This document shows, in pieces, positions 45,398 through 55,800 of a stretch of DNA of 64,000 nt; position 1 is the stretch's first letter, and each line of letters begins with the position of its first letter. The notes beneath the pieces are model-generated. The model was not told where the DNA came from. It made no database searches and saw only the letters and a program-made list of their open reading frames with translations. The stretch is from NCBI RefSeq assembly GCF_002368415.1, contig NZ_AP018290.1:3361614-3425613 (forward strand). Reading direction: 5' to 3'. The translations under genes and the position numbers were made by a program. This stretch comes from Calothrix sp. NIES-4105 (lineage in GTDB: Bacteria; Cyanobacteriota; Cyanobacteriia; Cyanobacteriales; Nostocaceae).

Positions 45398-47268
45398 GAA
45401 GGGGCAGTAGCGGACCACAAGTTAGAACTTTACAGGCATTACTAGCTGTTTTGGGATATTACCATCGAACGATTGATGGTTTTTTTGGAGAAGCAACCCA
45501 AAAAGCAGTCATGGAATTTCAAAATAATGAAATTGATTTTAGAGACAATGAATTTGTCGAAGTAGGTGTAGTAGGAGAAGATACCTGGAATGCGCTGTTC
45601 CAAAAATTTAATCAGATAAATTTTGCTCGATTGATTAAGCAGGCGACAGATACTTTAAATGCAGCAACAACTGCTCAACAAGCTGCCTCGGATGCTGTCA
45701 CCCAAGCACTTAACGCAAGAAATCAAGCCGATAAGTTTCAAAAAGATGCCCAGACCGCCAAAAATCAAACAGATGAACTCAGACAAGCAGCCCAAACGGC
45801 AAAAACTCAGGCAGAAACAGCGAGAAATCAAACTGATACGTTTAAACAAGCGGTAGAAAAAGTAAAAAACCAAGTTGAGGAAGATCGGAATAAAACTAGA
45901 GATGCATTAGCTGAGGCTAAACAGCAAGCAGAAGATGCAAAACAACAGGCTGACGAAGCTGAACAAGAATTTAATCGAGCCAAACACCAAGCAGAAGATG
46001 CAAAACAACAAGCTTCCTCTGCTGCACAAGAATTTATTCGAGCCAAAGAGCAAGCAACAGAAGCTAAAACACAAGCGCAAAATGCAAAAGAACAGTTTGA
46101 ATTAGCAAAAGCAGAAGCACTAACAGCTACTCAAAAAGCTGATGAAGCCAAGGAAGAAGCTAAAGAAGCAACAAATCAAGCTCAATTAGCAACTGACAAA
46201 GCCTCAGAAGCAACAAATCAATCGAAATTAGCAACCGAAAAAGCCTCAGAAGCCAAGAAAGAATCAGAAGAAGCCAAAGCTGATGCAGAAGAGGCGAAAA
46301 AACAAGCAAGTGCCGCAGATAAGGCTCGACAAGCTGCCGAGAAAGCACAAGAAGTAACAGAAATAGAATCAGCAAGAGTTGCGATAGCAGGCGCCGTATC
46401 TCGCTCAAGTGCTGCCCAGAAACAAGCTCTCCTTGCTGCTTCTGAGGCAGAAGAAGCCGCAAATAAAGCTGCATTGACTGCTCAAAAGGCAACTATTTTG
46501 GAGGGAGATGCAGAAAATGGCGCCAAAATGGCAGAAAGTGCAGAACCTGGTTCACCAGTTGCATCTAACGCCAGAAACCGGGCAAATCAAGTTAAAGAAT
46601 TAACAAAAGGCGTACATGAGAAAAATGTGATTGCCCAAAGCCAAAAAGAAATTGCGTCATCACAATCAAATGAAGCCAAAACACAATTTCAACAAGCTGA
46701 AAGCGCAGAAGCTAGCTTTAAGAGTCAGGATAACCCAACAGTAGAATTTGCTCGCAACTTAGTTACTACTGCATCTGGCGCCGATACCAAAGCAAAAGAA
46801 GCGCTACAGAAAGCAAATGCGGCTAAACAATTAGCTATAGATGCTGCTTTGGAGGCTAATAAAAAGTTCAGTGAGGCAGAAACAGCTGCAAAAGGCATCT
46901 TTGAGGATAATAAAGCTGCTCAACAGGATGTGGATAATTGGGATGTAGTCAGAAAAATATTTGAATTGCCAGAAGCATCAACAATATCAACTCCACCCCC
47001 TAGTTCAGATAAACCTACTGATTCAACTCCATCGAACCCACCCTCAGATAACAACAATCAAAATGGAAATGAGGATGATGTCCAAAAAACCCTAGATGCA
47101 GATGCCCAAGCCAACTGGAACTTAATCCAAAAACTATTTGCAATTGAGCTAGATACTAAAGCTACTTCGGATCAAAAAAATTCTCAGAATAACAAAGATA
47201 CGAATCAATCGAATCATGGCATCGAAAAACCTGGGAATACCATCCCACTAGTACGCGCTCTTAATTAA
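45385..47268 (+). CDS. Peptidoglycan-binding domain plus long Ala-rich coiled-coil protein
   Basis: A 627-residue protein. Residues about 5-72 form a PG_binding_1 domain (LRRGSSGPQVRTLQALLAVL, YYHRTIDGFFGEATQKAVME). Residues about 80-510 are a nearly uninterrupted Ala/Lys/Gln/Glu helix with TolA-like AEEAKKQA-type heptads. A Pro/Ser linker follows with two similar short motifs, NWDVVRKIF (about 517) and NWNLIQKLF (about 577). It has no signal peptide. The domain usually docks on cell-wall glycan, but in proteins of this block it could be a protein-binding module. Its long rod could be a tether, scaffold or ruler for the downstream proteins. Confidence 0.85.
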   Translation: MDELRRGSSGPQVRTLQALLAVLGYYHRTIDGFFGEATQKAVMEFQNNEIDFRDNEFVEVGVVGEDTWNALFQKFNQINFARLIKQATDTLNAATTAQQAASDAVTQALNARNQADKFQKDAQTAKNQTDELRQAAQTAKTQAETARNQTDTFKQAVEKVKNQVEEDRNKTRDALAEAKQQAEDAKQQADEAEQEFNRAKHQAEDAKQQASSAAQEFIRAKEQATEAKTQAQNAKEQFELAKAEALTATQKADEAKEEAKEATNQAQLATDKASEATNQSKLATEKASEAKKESEEAKADAEEAKKQASAADKARQAAEKAQEVTEIESARVAIAGAVSRSSAAQKQALLAASEAEEAANKAALTAQKATILEGDAENGAKMAESAEPGSPVASNARNRANQVKELTKGVHEKNVIAQSQKEIASSQSNEAKTQFQQAESAEASFKSQDNPTVEFARNLVTTASGADTKAKEALQKANAAKQLAIDAALEANKKFSEAETAAKGIFEDNKAAQQDVDNWDVVRKIFELPEASTISTPPPSSDKPTDSTPSNPPSDNNNQNGNEDDVQKTLDADAQANWNLIQKLFAIELDTKATSDQKNSQNNKDTNQSNHGIEKPGNTIPLVRALN

Positions 47269-47314
47269 GTGCTGAGTTAAGTATTAACTTTTACCCTATA
47301 TAGGAATTACGCAT

Positions 47315-49024
47315 ATGTTTGCACTAGATTCATTAAACAACGTAACTACTCTTCATTCCGCTGACTCAGTACTGCAAATCAATGAACTCGTTATAGAAAT
47401 AGACCCCGTAGCGATAAGAGGACGAGATGCAACTGAGCAGGTGCTATTGAATTGGTATAGTAAAAAATATGACCCTCAAGGCACAAAAAATAAACAAACC
47501 ATCATTAAAGACTACATTACTACCACTGGTGGTTTGTCAGGGATGGTTGCTAAGATTTCAGGTCGTCTTAATAATACGGGGTTGGAGGATACTACGCGAT
47601 TTTTGCTTTCTAACAAGCAAATTTATGCTTATCTTATTGCTACCGCACTTCAGGAAGATAAAGTTAAGGAAGACGATGAGGATGCACTCTACAATACTGT
47701 ACTGCGTTCTGTAACAAACTTGCCTAGACGCTACTTTTTGGCAAGGTTAGTCACAGAAGTTGTCAATGCCAGAAAGTTACGATTAAAAGAAGATAATAAA
47801 CAATGGCAACGACTTGATGATTTAACTTTGACACAAGGAATTTCCATCCGCTTTGGTGAAGTGGAACCTGCGGTAATGGCTATTCTTTCTACCTTATACA
47901 AAGAAGGTGATATTCCTACTTATGTAGAAAGTTACATAAAACGCAGTATAATTCCTGCTCAATCATTCACCTCTGTTGTCAAAAAGGGAATGGTGGATTA
48001 CTTAGTACAGTTAGGTGTACAAATTAAATCTGAAGAGGAATTTAATAAGGGTTTATACGATGATTATTTTCTATTAGCGTATAATGAATCACGTAAACTT
48101 AAAACCGTCAACGATGACCCGTTAGATACAGCCCGTACCAAAGGCGCCGAAATTTCTTGGAATTTTACAGTTGATACATTTGAAACCACCGAAGCTCAGG
48201 GAATAATTCCTGAAAATATCCTCGCAGCAGGCGCCTTGGATTATATCTATTATATGGGCGATTCAATGCAGGTATTTAATATTGCGAATGCCCTTGTATT
48301 GCGTTGGGCAAGTGGCATGTTAGATGTGCCCGATGGAATTACTGCTACTAACCTCTACCGTTTCCACAAACGCCGCATTGAACGCTCAACTCCAGAAGAA
48401 CGCGCGATGTTGTACAAACGGGTACTAAATAAAGGCAACGGTAAAATGCTTTCCAGCATGGTAGCTAATAAAGACTTCCCTATGTTTTGGCACTCCTTGA
48501 TGTCCGAAATCGCGCAGTACATCAAGAAAACAGAAAATAGCCGCTCTAACGAACAAGTATCACGCTCACCCGTTTATCAAGCCACTAAAAATCTGCAATA
48601 CAACCTTACAGAATTCATGACAGGGATGGCACATCGTCAAGTACATGAAGACTACGCTCACCTGCAAGATGCTTTAGAAATTATCAAGAGTGAAGAAATT
48701 ATTACCCGTTTCGGTGGGCGCCGCAAGAATTTGTGGAACGTAATTGAGACGGTAGCCAAAGAAGATTTAGAAACTTCCATTCCTACTGCTACCTTACGAA
48801 CTTTAGCTGTAGAAGGTAACAAAGTCTTCCAATGGATTGCGAATTTTAAAGAAGGAACCGTCAAAGAAGACCAATTTAAAGCTTTCCTATCTTCAGGAGA
48901 AGCCTGGATTATTGCCCAAGCATCAATGGACGGCGACGATTTCATGCCTAGCAATAAAGAATCATCCAATGGCAAAGCTGAAAAGAACGGCAAAAACGAC
49001 GATTTTGACGACTGGGATGTTTAA
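47315..49024 (+). CDS. Large helical protein of unknown family
   Basis: A 569-residue protein with an N-terminal block INELVIEIDPVAIRGRDATE and a long helical body. It ends in an acidic tail (DDFDDWDV) after a polar Asn/Lys-rich linker. No membrane segment, signal peptide, nucleotide-binding loop or catalytic motif is visible. I do not recognise the family. An AGGAATT-type ribosome-binding site precedes ATG 47315. It ends just before the six-copy repeat array. The position among other large unlabelled proteins suggests a structural subunit, which is an inference. Confidence 0.8.
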   Translation: MFALDSLNNVTTLHSADSVLQINELVIEIDPVAIRGRDATEQVLLNWYSKKYDPQGTKNKQTIIKDYITTTGGLSGMVAKISGRLNNTGLEDTTRFLLSNKQIYAYLIATALQEDKVKEDDEDALYNTVLRSVTNLPRRYFLARLVTEVVNARKLRLKEDNKQWQRLDDLTLTQGISIRFGEVEPAVMAILSTLYKEGDIPTYVESYIKRSIIPAQSFTSVVKKGMVDYLVQLGVQIKSEEEFNKGLYDDYFLLAYNESRKLKTVNDDPLDTARTKGAEISWNFTVDTFETTEAQGIIPENILAAGALDYIYYMGDSMQVFNIANALVLRWASGMLDVPDGITATNLYRFHKRRIERSTPEERAMLYKRVLNKGNGKMLSSMVANKDFPMFWHSLMSEIAQYIKKTENSRSNEQVSRSPVYQATKNLQYNLTEFMTGMAHRQVHEDYAHLQDALEIIKSEEIITRFGGRRKNLWNVIETVAKEDLETSIPTATLRTLAVEGNKVFQWIANFKEGTVKEDQFKAFLSSGEAWIIAQASMDGDDFMPSNKESSNGKAEKNGKNDDFDDWDV

Positions 49025-49026
49025 GA

Positions 49027-49508
49027 ACAAATTACTCCGCCCCGACTGTACGGGCGGGTTCACCCAAATTTCCCGTTATCTAGCAGGATATAGGTAAACC
49101 CGCCCCGACGCTCCTCCGCCCCGACTGTACGGGCGGGTTCACCCAAATTTCCCGTTATCTAGCAGGATATAGGTAAACCCGCCCCGACGCTCCTCCGCCC
49201 CGACTGTACGGGCGGGTTCACCCAAATTTTCCGTTATCTAGCAGGATATAGGTAAACCGCCCCGACGCTCCTCCGCCCCGACTGTACGGGCGGGTTCACC
49301 CAAATTTCCCGTTATCTAGCAGGATATAGGTAAACCCGCCCCTCCGCCCCGACGCGCCGACTGTACGGGCGGGTTCACCCAAATTTTCCGTTATCTAGCA
49401 GGATATAGGTAAACCCGCCCCTCCGCCCCGACGCGCCGACTGTACGGGCGGGTTCACCCAAATTTTCCGTTATCTAGCAGGATATAGGTAAACCCGCCCC
49501 TCCGCCCC
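49027..49508. repeat. Six tandem copies of a 79-bp hairpin repeat inside the operon
   Basis: Units beginning GACTGTACGGGCGGGTTCAC start at 49044, 49123, 49202, 49280, 49359 and 49438; the period is 79 (once 78, from a single-base deletion). In each unit GGGCGGGTTCACC can pair with GGTAAACCCGCCC (one mismatch) around a loop of about 29 bases. Units 5 and 6 share a variant linker (CTCCGCCCCGACGCGCC), so they arose by a later duplication. The array fills the 501-bp gap between two genes of one strand. No T-run follows any hairpin. Confidence 0.9.
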
Positions 49509-49525
49509 TCTACAAAAGGACAACT

Positions 49526-50587
49526 ATGCCTATCCACGAACAACTCAAAGAACAAGCGCGCGCTAATGCCCGTGCGATATTATCGAACTCCCAAGCTTTT
49601 CGCAGTATGGAACAAGCCGAGCAAATGGCGATTTATAAAGATACTGTTAATAGCGAATACGATAAGCTCTATCAAGAATCAGTTAATCCTCAACAGAATT
49701 ATTTAGCTCAACAAAGTGCATTGGTAACAGCATTAGGAGAGCGTGGAGCTAGTAAACAAATTGATGAAGGTCGGCACGAAAATCGGCGGATTGAACAAGC
49801 TGCGGAAATGGCAGGGGATTTTATTGAAGGAGTAAATTTTCCTAAGTTTGTTAAAGATTTACTTAAGGGAGTGTTTGACGCAAACCTTGAAGTCAGCCAT
49901 GCCCAAATGGAAGACTTCCAAAAGTTAGTTCGGGAGGCAACGAAATCAGTACAGGAGTACGCAAAACAATACACTGATGATGATGCTATGTATCATTTGG
50001 CGGAACGACAGGGGAATGATTTTAGCTTAATGGCAGATGATAGCGGCAAACAAACATTAGGTGATAAAAACCGCAAACCCTTAGATGAAAACGAACTCAA
50101 AGCCAAAATTCTTGATGCCAAACTAGCGATGGCAAGAGAAAGACGAGCATTGTTACGGGAAATTATACTGATGGGCGTTACTCGCCTAGTTGTAGAAAAA
50201 GGTACTATCAAAGCTGCGGTAGTTTTTGATATTAGAGCTAAAGAGAATATTGACAAGGCTGATAGAGCAGCAGATAACAGGGAAAGAACATCAGGAAAAA
50301 CCTTTGGCGGTGGGTTGGGAGGATTATTTGGTGGTCAAAGAAGTGACACAAACAAAACAACCCAAATCAGTATTTCTTCTGCCAAGAGCCAATCGACTAC
50401 AGATTTACAAGCAAATATTACTGGCTCGGTAGAAATTCAATTCAAAACCGATTACTTCAAGCTGGATAACTTCATGCAAATGTATGGCCCAGTTCAAGCA
50501 CCAGGTCAAACGACACCAGCAACCGGACAACCTGCTAAACCAGCATTAGCTCCTGGACAGGCGCCACCTCCTCCAACTTTCCAGTAG
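49526..50587 (+). CDS. Unknown protein with Gly-rich linker and conserved C-terminal strand segment
   Basis: A 353-residue protein preceded by AAAAGGA. The N-terminal half is helical (HEQLKEQARANARAILSNSQ; GDFIEGVNFPKFVKDLLKGV). It is followed by LLREIILMGVTRLVVEKGTI and AAVVFDIRAKENI, then a Gly-rich linker (TFGGGLGGLFGGQ) and a beta-like segment ISISSAKSQSTTDLQANITG with VEIQFKTDYFKLDNF. The tail is Pro/Ala/Gln rich. No catalytic motif or export signal. I do not recognise the family. First gene after the repeat array; the next starts 9 bp downstream, so it heads a tight sub-operon. Confidence 0.8.
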   Translation: MPIHEQLKEQARANARAILSNSQAFRSMEQAEQMAIYKDTVNSEYDKLYQESVNPQQNYLAQQSALVTALGERGASKQIDEGRHENRRIEQAAEMAGDFIEGVNFPKFVKDLLKGVFDANLEVSHAQMEDFQKLVREATKSVQEYAKQYTDDDAMYHLAERQGNDFSLMADDSGKQTLGDKNRKPLDENELKAKILDAKLAMARERRALLREIILMGVTRLVVEKGTIKAAVVFDIRAKENIDKADRAADNRERTSGKTFGGGLGGLFGGQRSDTNKTTQISISSAKSQSTTDLQANITGSVEIQFKTDYFKLDNFMQMYGPVQAPGQTTPATGQPAKPALAPGQAPPPPTFQ

Positions 50588-50596
50588 TAAAAATAT

Positions 50597-52855
50597 ATGG
50601 CACTAGCAATTCTCCGACTTCAAGACACAGATGGCTTTCTCAGTCGATTTCTAGTAGACATCGGCACAAACCGCTTTTACACCTACTCCATCGGTAAGGG
50701 AGAAATGCAAACTGCCAACGGTCTAAAGTTACTGCAAGACCCTCTATTTACCTCACCCTTGATTGGTCCTATTTCGGTATCAAGTCTTGGACGAACAGTA
50801 TTAGAAGTACCGACAAATCGCTTTGACCGTCAAAACTGCTGTATCCAAATTACTAGTTACAAAACAGAGAAACGCGAGGGAATCGCAATCTCGGAAATTA
50901 TAAAATTGCCTGTGACAACGCCTAATCAGCGCCCGGTGCAGGCTTTGAGCTTAGATGAGAGTATTAAAACTGCTATGGATACCAAACCCGTTGAAACTGT
51001 TCCCTTCGCTTATAGGGAAGTGGCGCCTGTCAGTTCGGCAATGTTTTTACAAGGTATTTCCTCTGTAATTTCCAAAGTGCTGCCAAAGGTGAAGCAAGCT
51101 TTACCTGGTATCGCCAATACTGTCAAGCAAGCTTTGCCAACTATCGCGAATATTCTCCCTACAGCCTTACCTTTGGTTGGCAATATCTTGAGCGGAATGA
51201 ATCCGCAATCTGGTGGTACAGTTCAACCAGATGGTACTGTAGCTAGTGGTGAAGGTGGAATTGGTTCCTCTTTACTACAAACAATTTCTAATCCCGAAAC
51301 GGCTCAACAGATAGCATCTTTACTGCAACAGGTGTCAGGGGTAAATAATGCGGTGCCTCAAGTACAAACAACTCCTCTAACTCCCTTACCCACAATTACT
51401 GCACCTCTTCTTCCTACAGGCAACGTTGCGACTCAACCTTTGCCCACCCTCACCGCACCACCTCTAACAGCAACTGCGCCACCTCCTCCCCCACCTCCCC
51501 CTCCTCCTCGACCGCAACCAGTAGTTGCTCGTGCCCAATCTTACTCAGAGTCTGATTATTTACTTAACTCAACAGCTTACGCTCTAGGGGTACCATCGCA
51601 GTATGTTCATGAAATGGCTATTCCTGCGGCTTTGTTGACAGCGCTTCCAGCATTGATGCCGCTGTTAGAAAAGGCACTTAACCCAGAGACGCTAAAAACT
51701 TTAATGGAGAATATGCCCGTCAATAAACTGATGGGTACTGTTGCAGATGGAATTAAGCAAGTCGGGCAAGCAGTTCAAGAGTCGGAGAAGCGAAGATTCG
51801 ACCATATTGAAAAAATCATGCCTCAGCCTACTAACGTTAAAGATTTATTTGCTGGCATGAGTTTAAGTTTAGCGCTTCCACCTTCAACTCTTAACTATCA
51901 ACGGTTAGAAACAGTAAAGTTAAAATTTGAGGGCATTACACCCTTAATGTTATACGGTCGTTCTCGTCTTATCTATCATCAGATGCGAGAACTTGCATTT
52001 CCACTGAGTATCACCACACCTCGTCCCATTCGTCAAGCCACGTTAGAATTGCTAGTCAAAAATCCCGCTACCTTAGAAGTGTTGATTGAGGAAAAATATG
52101 TAGTAGATTCAGTCACAAACGGCGCCATACCCATAGTTCCCAAATTATCAAAAGAACGGTTACGCGCGCTCAAAGCCAACGAAGAATATTTAATTTGTGT
52201 CACCTTAGTTTGGCAAGGTAAGTCCAAGCAAACCAATGAACCAAAACAAATTGGCACCAGTATGTCGCAATTAATTACGCTGGTGGACGATTACTGTTTT
52301 GACCGTATTGAAGGCACAGCAGAGGTTGTACCACTTAACGACGTAGAAAAATTCCGCGCCTACTGGCATAAAATTTGGCAAGGAAATTTTTCTAAAACTG
52401 CCCGTAACTTAAACTTTGATTGTAAATATTATTACGTATTAGAAAGCGACCGCAATGCTAACGCGCGTATGGAAACTCTTATCCAAAAAACAGAAGAGAA
52501 AAAACACGAACATTCCCACCGTTTAAAATCTGGCTTAATTATTAGTTTGAGAGAACTTAACGAACTTTTAGGTCTAATTTCTAAGTATCCTCGCTTAGAA
52601 GAAGCACAACTCAAAGCATTAACGGCGCCAGAATTTGAAGAACGCTTCCATTATGTCGCGCGTTATCAAGCCAAATTTGATGGCGATAACGGTGAAAGTG
52701 CAGCTTTGTGGATATATCCTGAACTCAAATTACAACAGGTAATGCTTAAAAAAGTTGTACGCACCAATAATAACGGTCACGTACTAGAACTACAAGAACA
52801 AGCAGTGCGTTTTCCTATGCCTGCTGTTGCTCACTTTATCGGAGTTAGGAGCTAA
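50597..52855 (+). CDS. Large unknown protein with polyproline linker
   Basis: A 752-residue protein. The N-terminal about 110 residues form a beta-rich domain (LAILRLQDTDGFLSRFLVDI, NRFYTYSIGKGEMQTANGLK). A helical Ala/Leu-rich region follows, then a polyproline stretch (ten Pro in a row near residue 296). The C-terminal half is long and beta/alpha (LKFEGITPLMLYGRSRLIYH; ALWIYPELKLQQVMLKKVVR). No signal peptide, and no enzyme motif that I can identify. It lies 9 bp after the previous gene and 5 bp before the next one. The size and modular form suggest an assembly component. Family unknown. Confidence 0.82.
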   Translation: MALAILRLQDTDGFLSRFLVDIGTNRFYTYSIGKGEMQTANGLKLLQDPLFTSPLIGPISVSSLGRTVLEVPTNRFDRQNCCIQITSYKTEKREGIAISEIIKLPVTTPNQRPVQALSLDESIKTAMDTKPVETVPFAYREVAPVSSAMFLQGISSVISKVLPKVKQALPGIANTVKQALPTIANILPTALPLVGNILSGMNPQSGGTVQPDGTVASGEGGIGSSLLQTISNPETAQQIASLLQQVSGVNNAVPQVQTTPLTPLPTITAPLLPTGNVATQPLPTLTAPPLTATAPPPPPPPPPPRPQPVVARAQSYSESDYLLNSTAYALGVPSQYVHEMAIPAALLTALPALMPLLEKALNPETLKTLMENMPVNKLMGTVADGIKQVGQAVQESEKRRFDHIEKIMPQPTNVKDLFAGMSLSLALPPSTLNYQRLETVKLKFEGITPLMLYGRSRLIYHQMRELAFPLSITTPRPIRQATLELLVKNPATLEVLIEEKYVVDSVTNGAIPIVPKLSKERLRALKANEEYLICVTLVWQGKSKQTNEPKQIGTSMSQLITLVDDYCFDRIEGTAEVVPLNDVEKFRAYWHKIWQGNFSKTARNLNFDCKYYYVLESDRNANARMETLIQKTEEKKHEHSHRLKSGLIISLRELNELLGLISKYPRLEEAQLKALTAPEFEERFHYVARYQAKFDGDNGESAALWIYPELKLQQVMLKKVVRTNNNGHVLELQEQAVRFPMPAVAHFIGVRS

Positions 52856-52860
52856 TTATT

Positions 52861-55800
52861 ATGCCTGCACCATTTAACAATCCCGGTGGAAATACAGATG
52901 TGGATATTGTCGGAGCAGTTGATTCATTCGACCCTTTACGTACTGGCTCTGGAATTAAACGTTGGGTGTATCGAGGAGAGTGGCGCGCCGATACTTTAAA
53001 AATTGACATGGCTGAAAAACTCGCCGCTCGTGCCGTTGAGCGGTTGAAACAAGAAATTAATGCTGCACCTGCTGGTTTAGTAGGTAGAGCTATTGATACA
53101 TTAAAAGACTTATTTGAGCGTGCAGGTGAAGACCAAGCAAAACCAGGTGTTACTTTAGGCGCCTATGTCATAGCAGAAACTATTAGGCAAGCACTGCTAA
53201 AAATAAATACAACGTATGCAGACAATCAGCGCAAAGATGATTTAGTACTGGTGTTAATAGGATTTCAGCAAGCTAATGCTAATGCTCACCGTGATCTACT
53301 TTGGGCAGATAGTCTATCCACAGATAAAACTCATACTTTGCGCGATTGGTTTGGTAGCAACTTTGTCCTTGATTTATACTTACCACTACTCGATGGTGCA
53401 GACACTTTTGCTCAAAATATCCTTCAACCGCAACTCCAAGCTCCAGAACTGCAAGCCTTTAATGACAAGGTAAGAGCAAAACTTCGCTATGGCGACTTAC
53501 ACCAAGACGATATGATACACGCCGATTTGAATCTTGGCTTGTATGCTGTGGCAGCAGAGTGTTTATCAAGCGATCGCATTGAGCATTTATTAGCTCCTCT
53601 CCCTCTCAAACAGCTTTGTTTACTTCTTGCCTGTGCTTTTCGTGAGGATAGACCATATAAATTCCTGCGCGAAGGTGGTTATCGCATTAGTCAAGCAGTG
53701 TTGCGAATGATACGAGGGCAAGCAACTCACCCATTTAAAAATGTACTATCTCAGAACGCAGCCCGTGACATAGAACATTTTGTTTTGAGTTTACGCTCCA
53801 ATTTCTACACCGATGCCAACGTCGCTACTGCACTCACCAATCGTGTTCAACCTCACAATGCTCTTACAGACATACAACTAAGCGCGTTCATTGATGCTCT
53901 AGAAAACAGTGCGACCCAAGCAGCAAATAGTGCTTTAGCTACTTTTGTAGCAAATGCAACTCAAATAGGTAATCAACTAGCAGCATTACTCAATACCCTC
54001 CAAGCTAACCCAGACGAATCATCACAAAAAGCCCATAAAGTTTTAACAAATACAGATGTATTTAACTGGTTTAAAAACTGGATTCTGACAAGTCTAGACG
54101 GAAGACAGCACATTTTTGCTGAGTTTTTGCGAATCTTTGGCTTCCGCGCGCTTGGCATTCCCGAACTAAACGATAACAACGATCCTAAAAACAAAACTCT
54201 TGCCTACTATCAAATCCTTAGTCACCTCCAAGAACTTTCACTTAACCAACTCCAAGGCTATCTCACAGGGCTACAAGGAATTATTTTTGCAGTTCCTACT
54301 GCTGACAAAGAACTTCAAAACTTCACGTATATAGAATCGTTACTAGAAAATATTCAACAACTTATCGATACAATTAACTACCCTCCCGTTTCCTACAGTC
54401 GCAGTCGCTTTCAGAATAAACCAGCAAATCGAGTCAAAACTTTACCTACTGGCACCGTTCCTGCTACACCCTCACATGCAAACCAATTACAAGCGTTTCC
54501 TTTGATTGTCATAGATCAATCGGATGCGACAAAGCAAGCTACTTTCGTAAGCAACCGGGATTATCTTAATGCTTTGCGAGCGCGCTTTAACGCTACGATT
54601 CATCATGTTTCCATGAGCCAGGTAATGCAATTTAGCAAAGACCTGGACATAGCGGAGATGTTTGCCACTACGATTCACGAAACTAATCTATATTGGCAGG
54701 GAAATCAACCCGTGGTAAGCCCACCTATAGCAGGTTATGGCGGAGCGAGAAATATTGTTTTTCTAGTAGCAACGGCATTTCATCGCGCTCTCAAACGTCC
54801 TCAAAACCCGGTTCAGAATTTTGCCCAATTGATTGCCTTACCCCAAAATCAGCGGCAGCAACTTATTGGCGATGCTATTAGTAATCATACCCAAGTGATG
54901 ATGGGAGATGACGATTTGACACTGATGCCGGGATTCCTACATGCTAAAGCATTGCTGGCAAACAAATTCCGAAATAGCTACTGGAAAATTTTGACGCGAA
55001 TGATGGGGCGTGCGACCACAACTGTTCCGGGCGCAGCAGCAGAAATAGACACTTTTGCATCGCATCGAGGACTCAATTCTTACAGGGGTAAAGTGGCATG
55101 GGCAATGCAGGCAACTAAGTTCATCTACGGTTGGAGAGCTAAAGGAGATAATTATAGCTGGCACGGTTTTGCTGGTGTAGTTATGCACCTTGGTTCCTGC
55201 TTAGATTTACCACTGCCAACCGAAGAAAAGCTCTTTGACTGCTTTTTGGATTTTCTTGATGTGCTAGGTCTATCGATTCACCATCCAGGTGATCGCTATA
55301 GCCCGCCTGATAAGAAAATGCCAGATATGGCAAACTACTTAGCCCAACTTCGCATCGCCAATGCCTTAACTCATGCTGGTGGAAAACCGCTAGCACCCGC
55401 AGGCTATATATTGCATTGGAACACAGATCTCAAAGGAGATGCAAACTATCAAACCTTGAACAGTATCTATAATTGGATTGTCCAAACTGGTAACAAACAT
55501 AAAAGTCAAAAAGCTTTCTGGCAAGGATTATTCATAAATTATTTAGATCCAGTTCAAGATAAAATGCTTGCTAACAATCCTGCTACCCATTTTAGCAACC
55601 TCCGCGCTCGTTTGCCTGAACTATTTGAACGCGGCGAATTTGCCGAAATTAAAAAAGAGCTAGAAGAATCTGAAAAGAATTACACTACACTCTGGAAGGA
55701 CGTGCAACTGGCTCATGCATATCGCAATACTCTTTGGAATAAAATTGTTGAAGCTTTTCGAACAGTTCCAGTTGCTAATCGCAATGCAAACTGGACAACT

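Noticed and set aside
45655-46492. Reverse open frames opposite the coiled-coil gene
   Set aside because: Cys/Ser/Leu-rich products typical of the complement of Ala/Lys/Gln-rich repeats.
49027-49508. CRISPR array
   Set aside because: The whole 79-bp unit is repeated; there are no variable spacers, and no cas genes are nearby.
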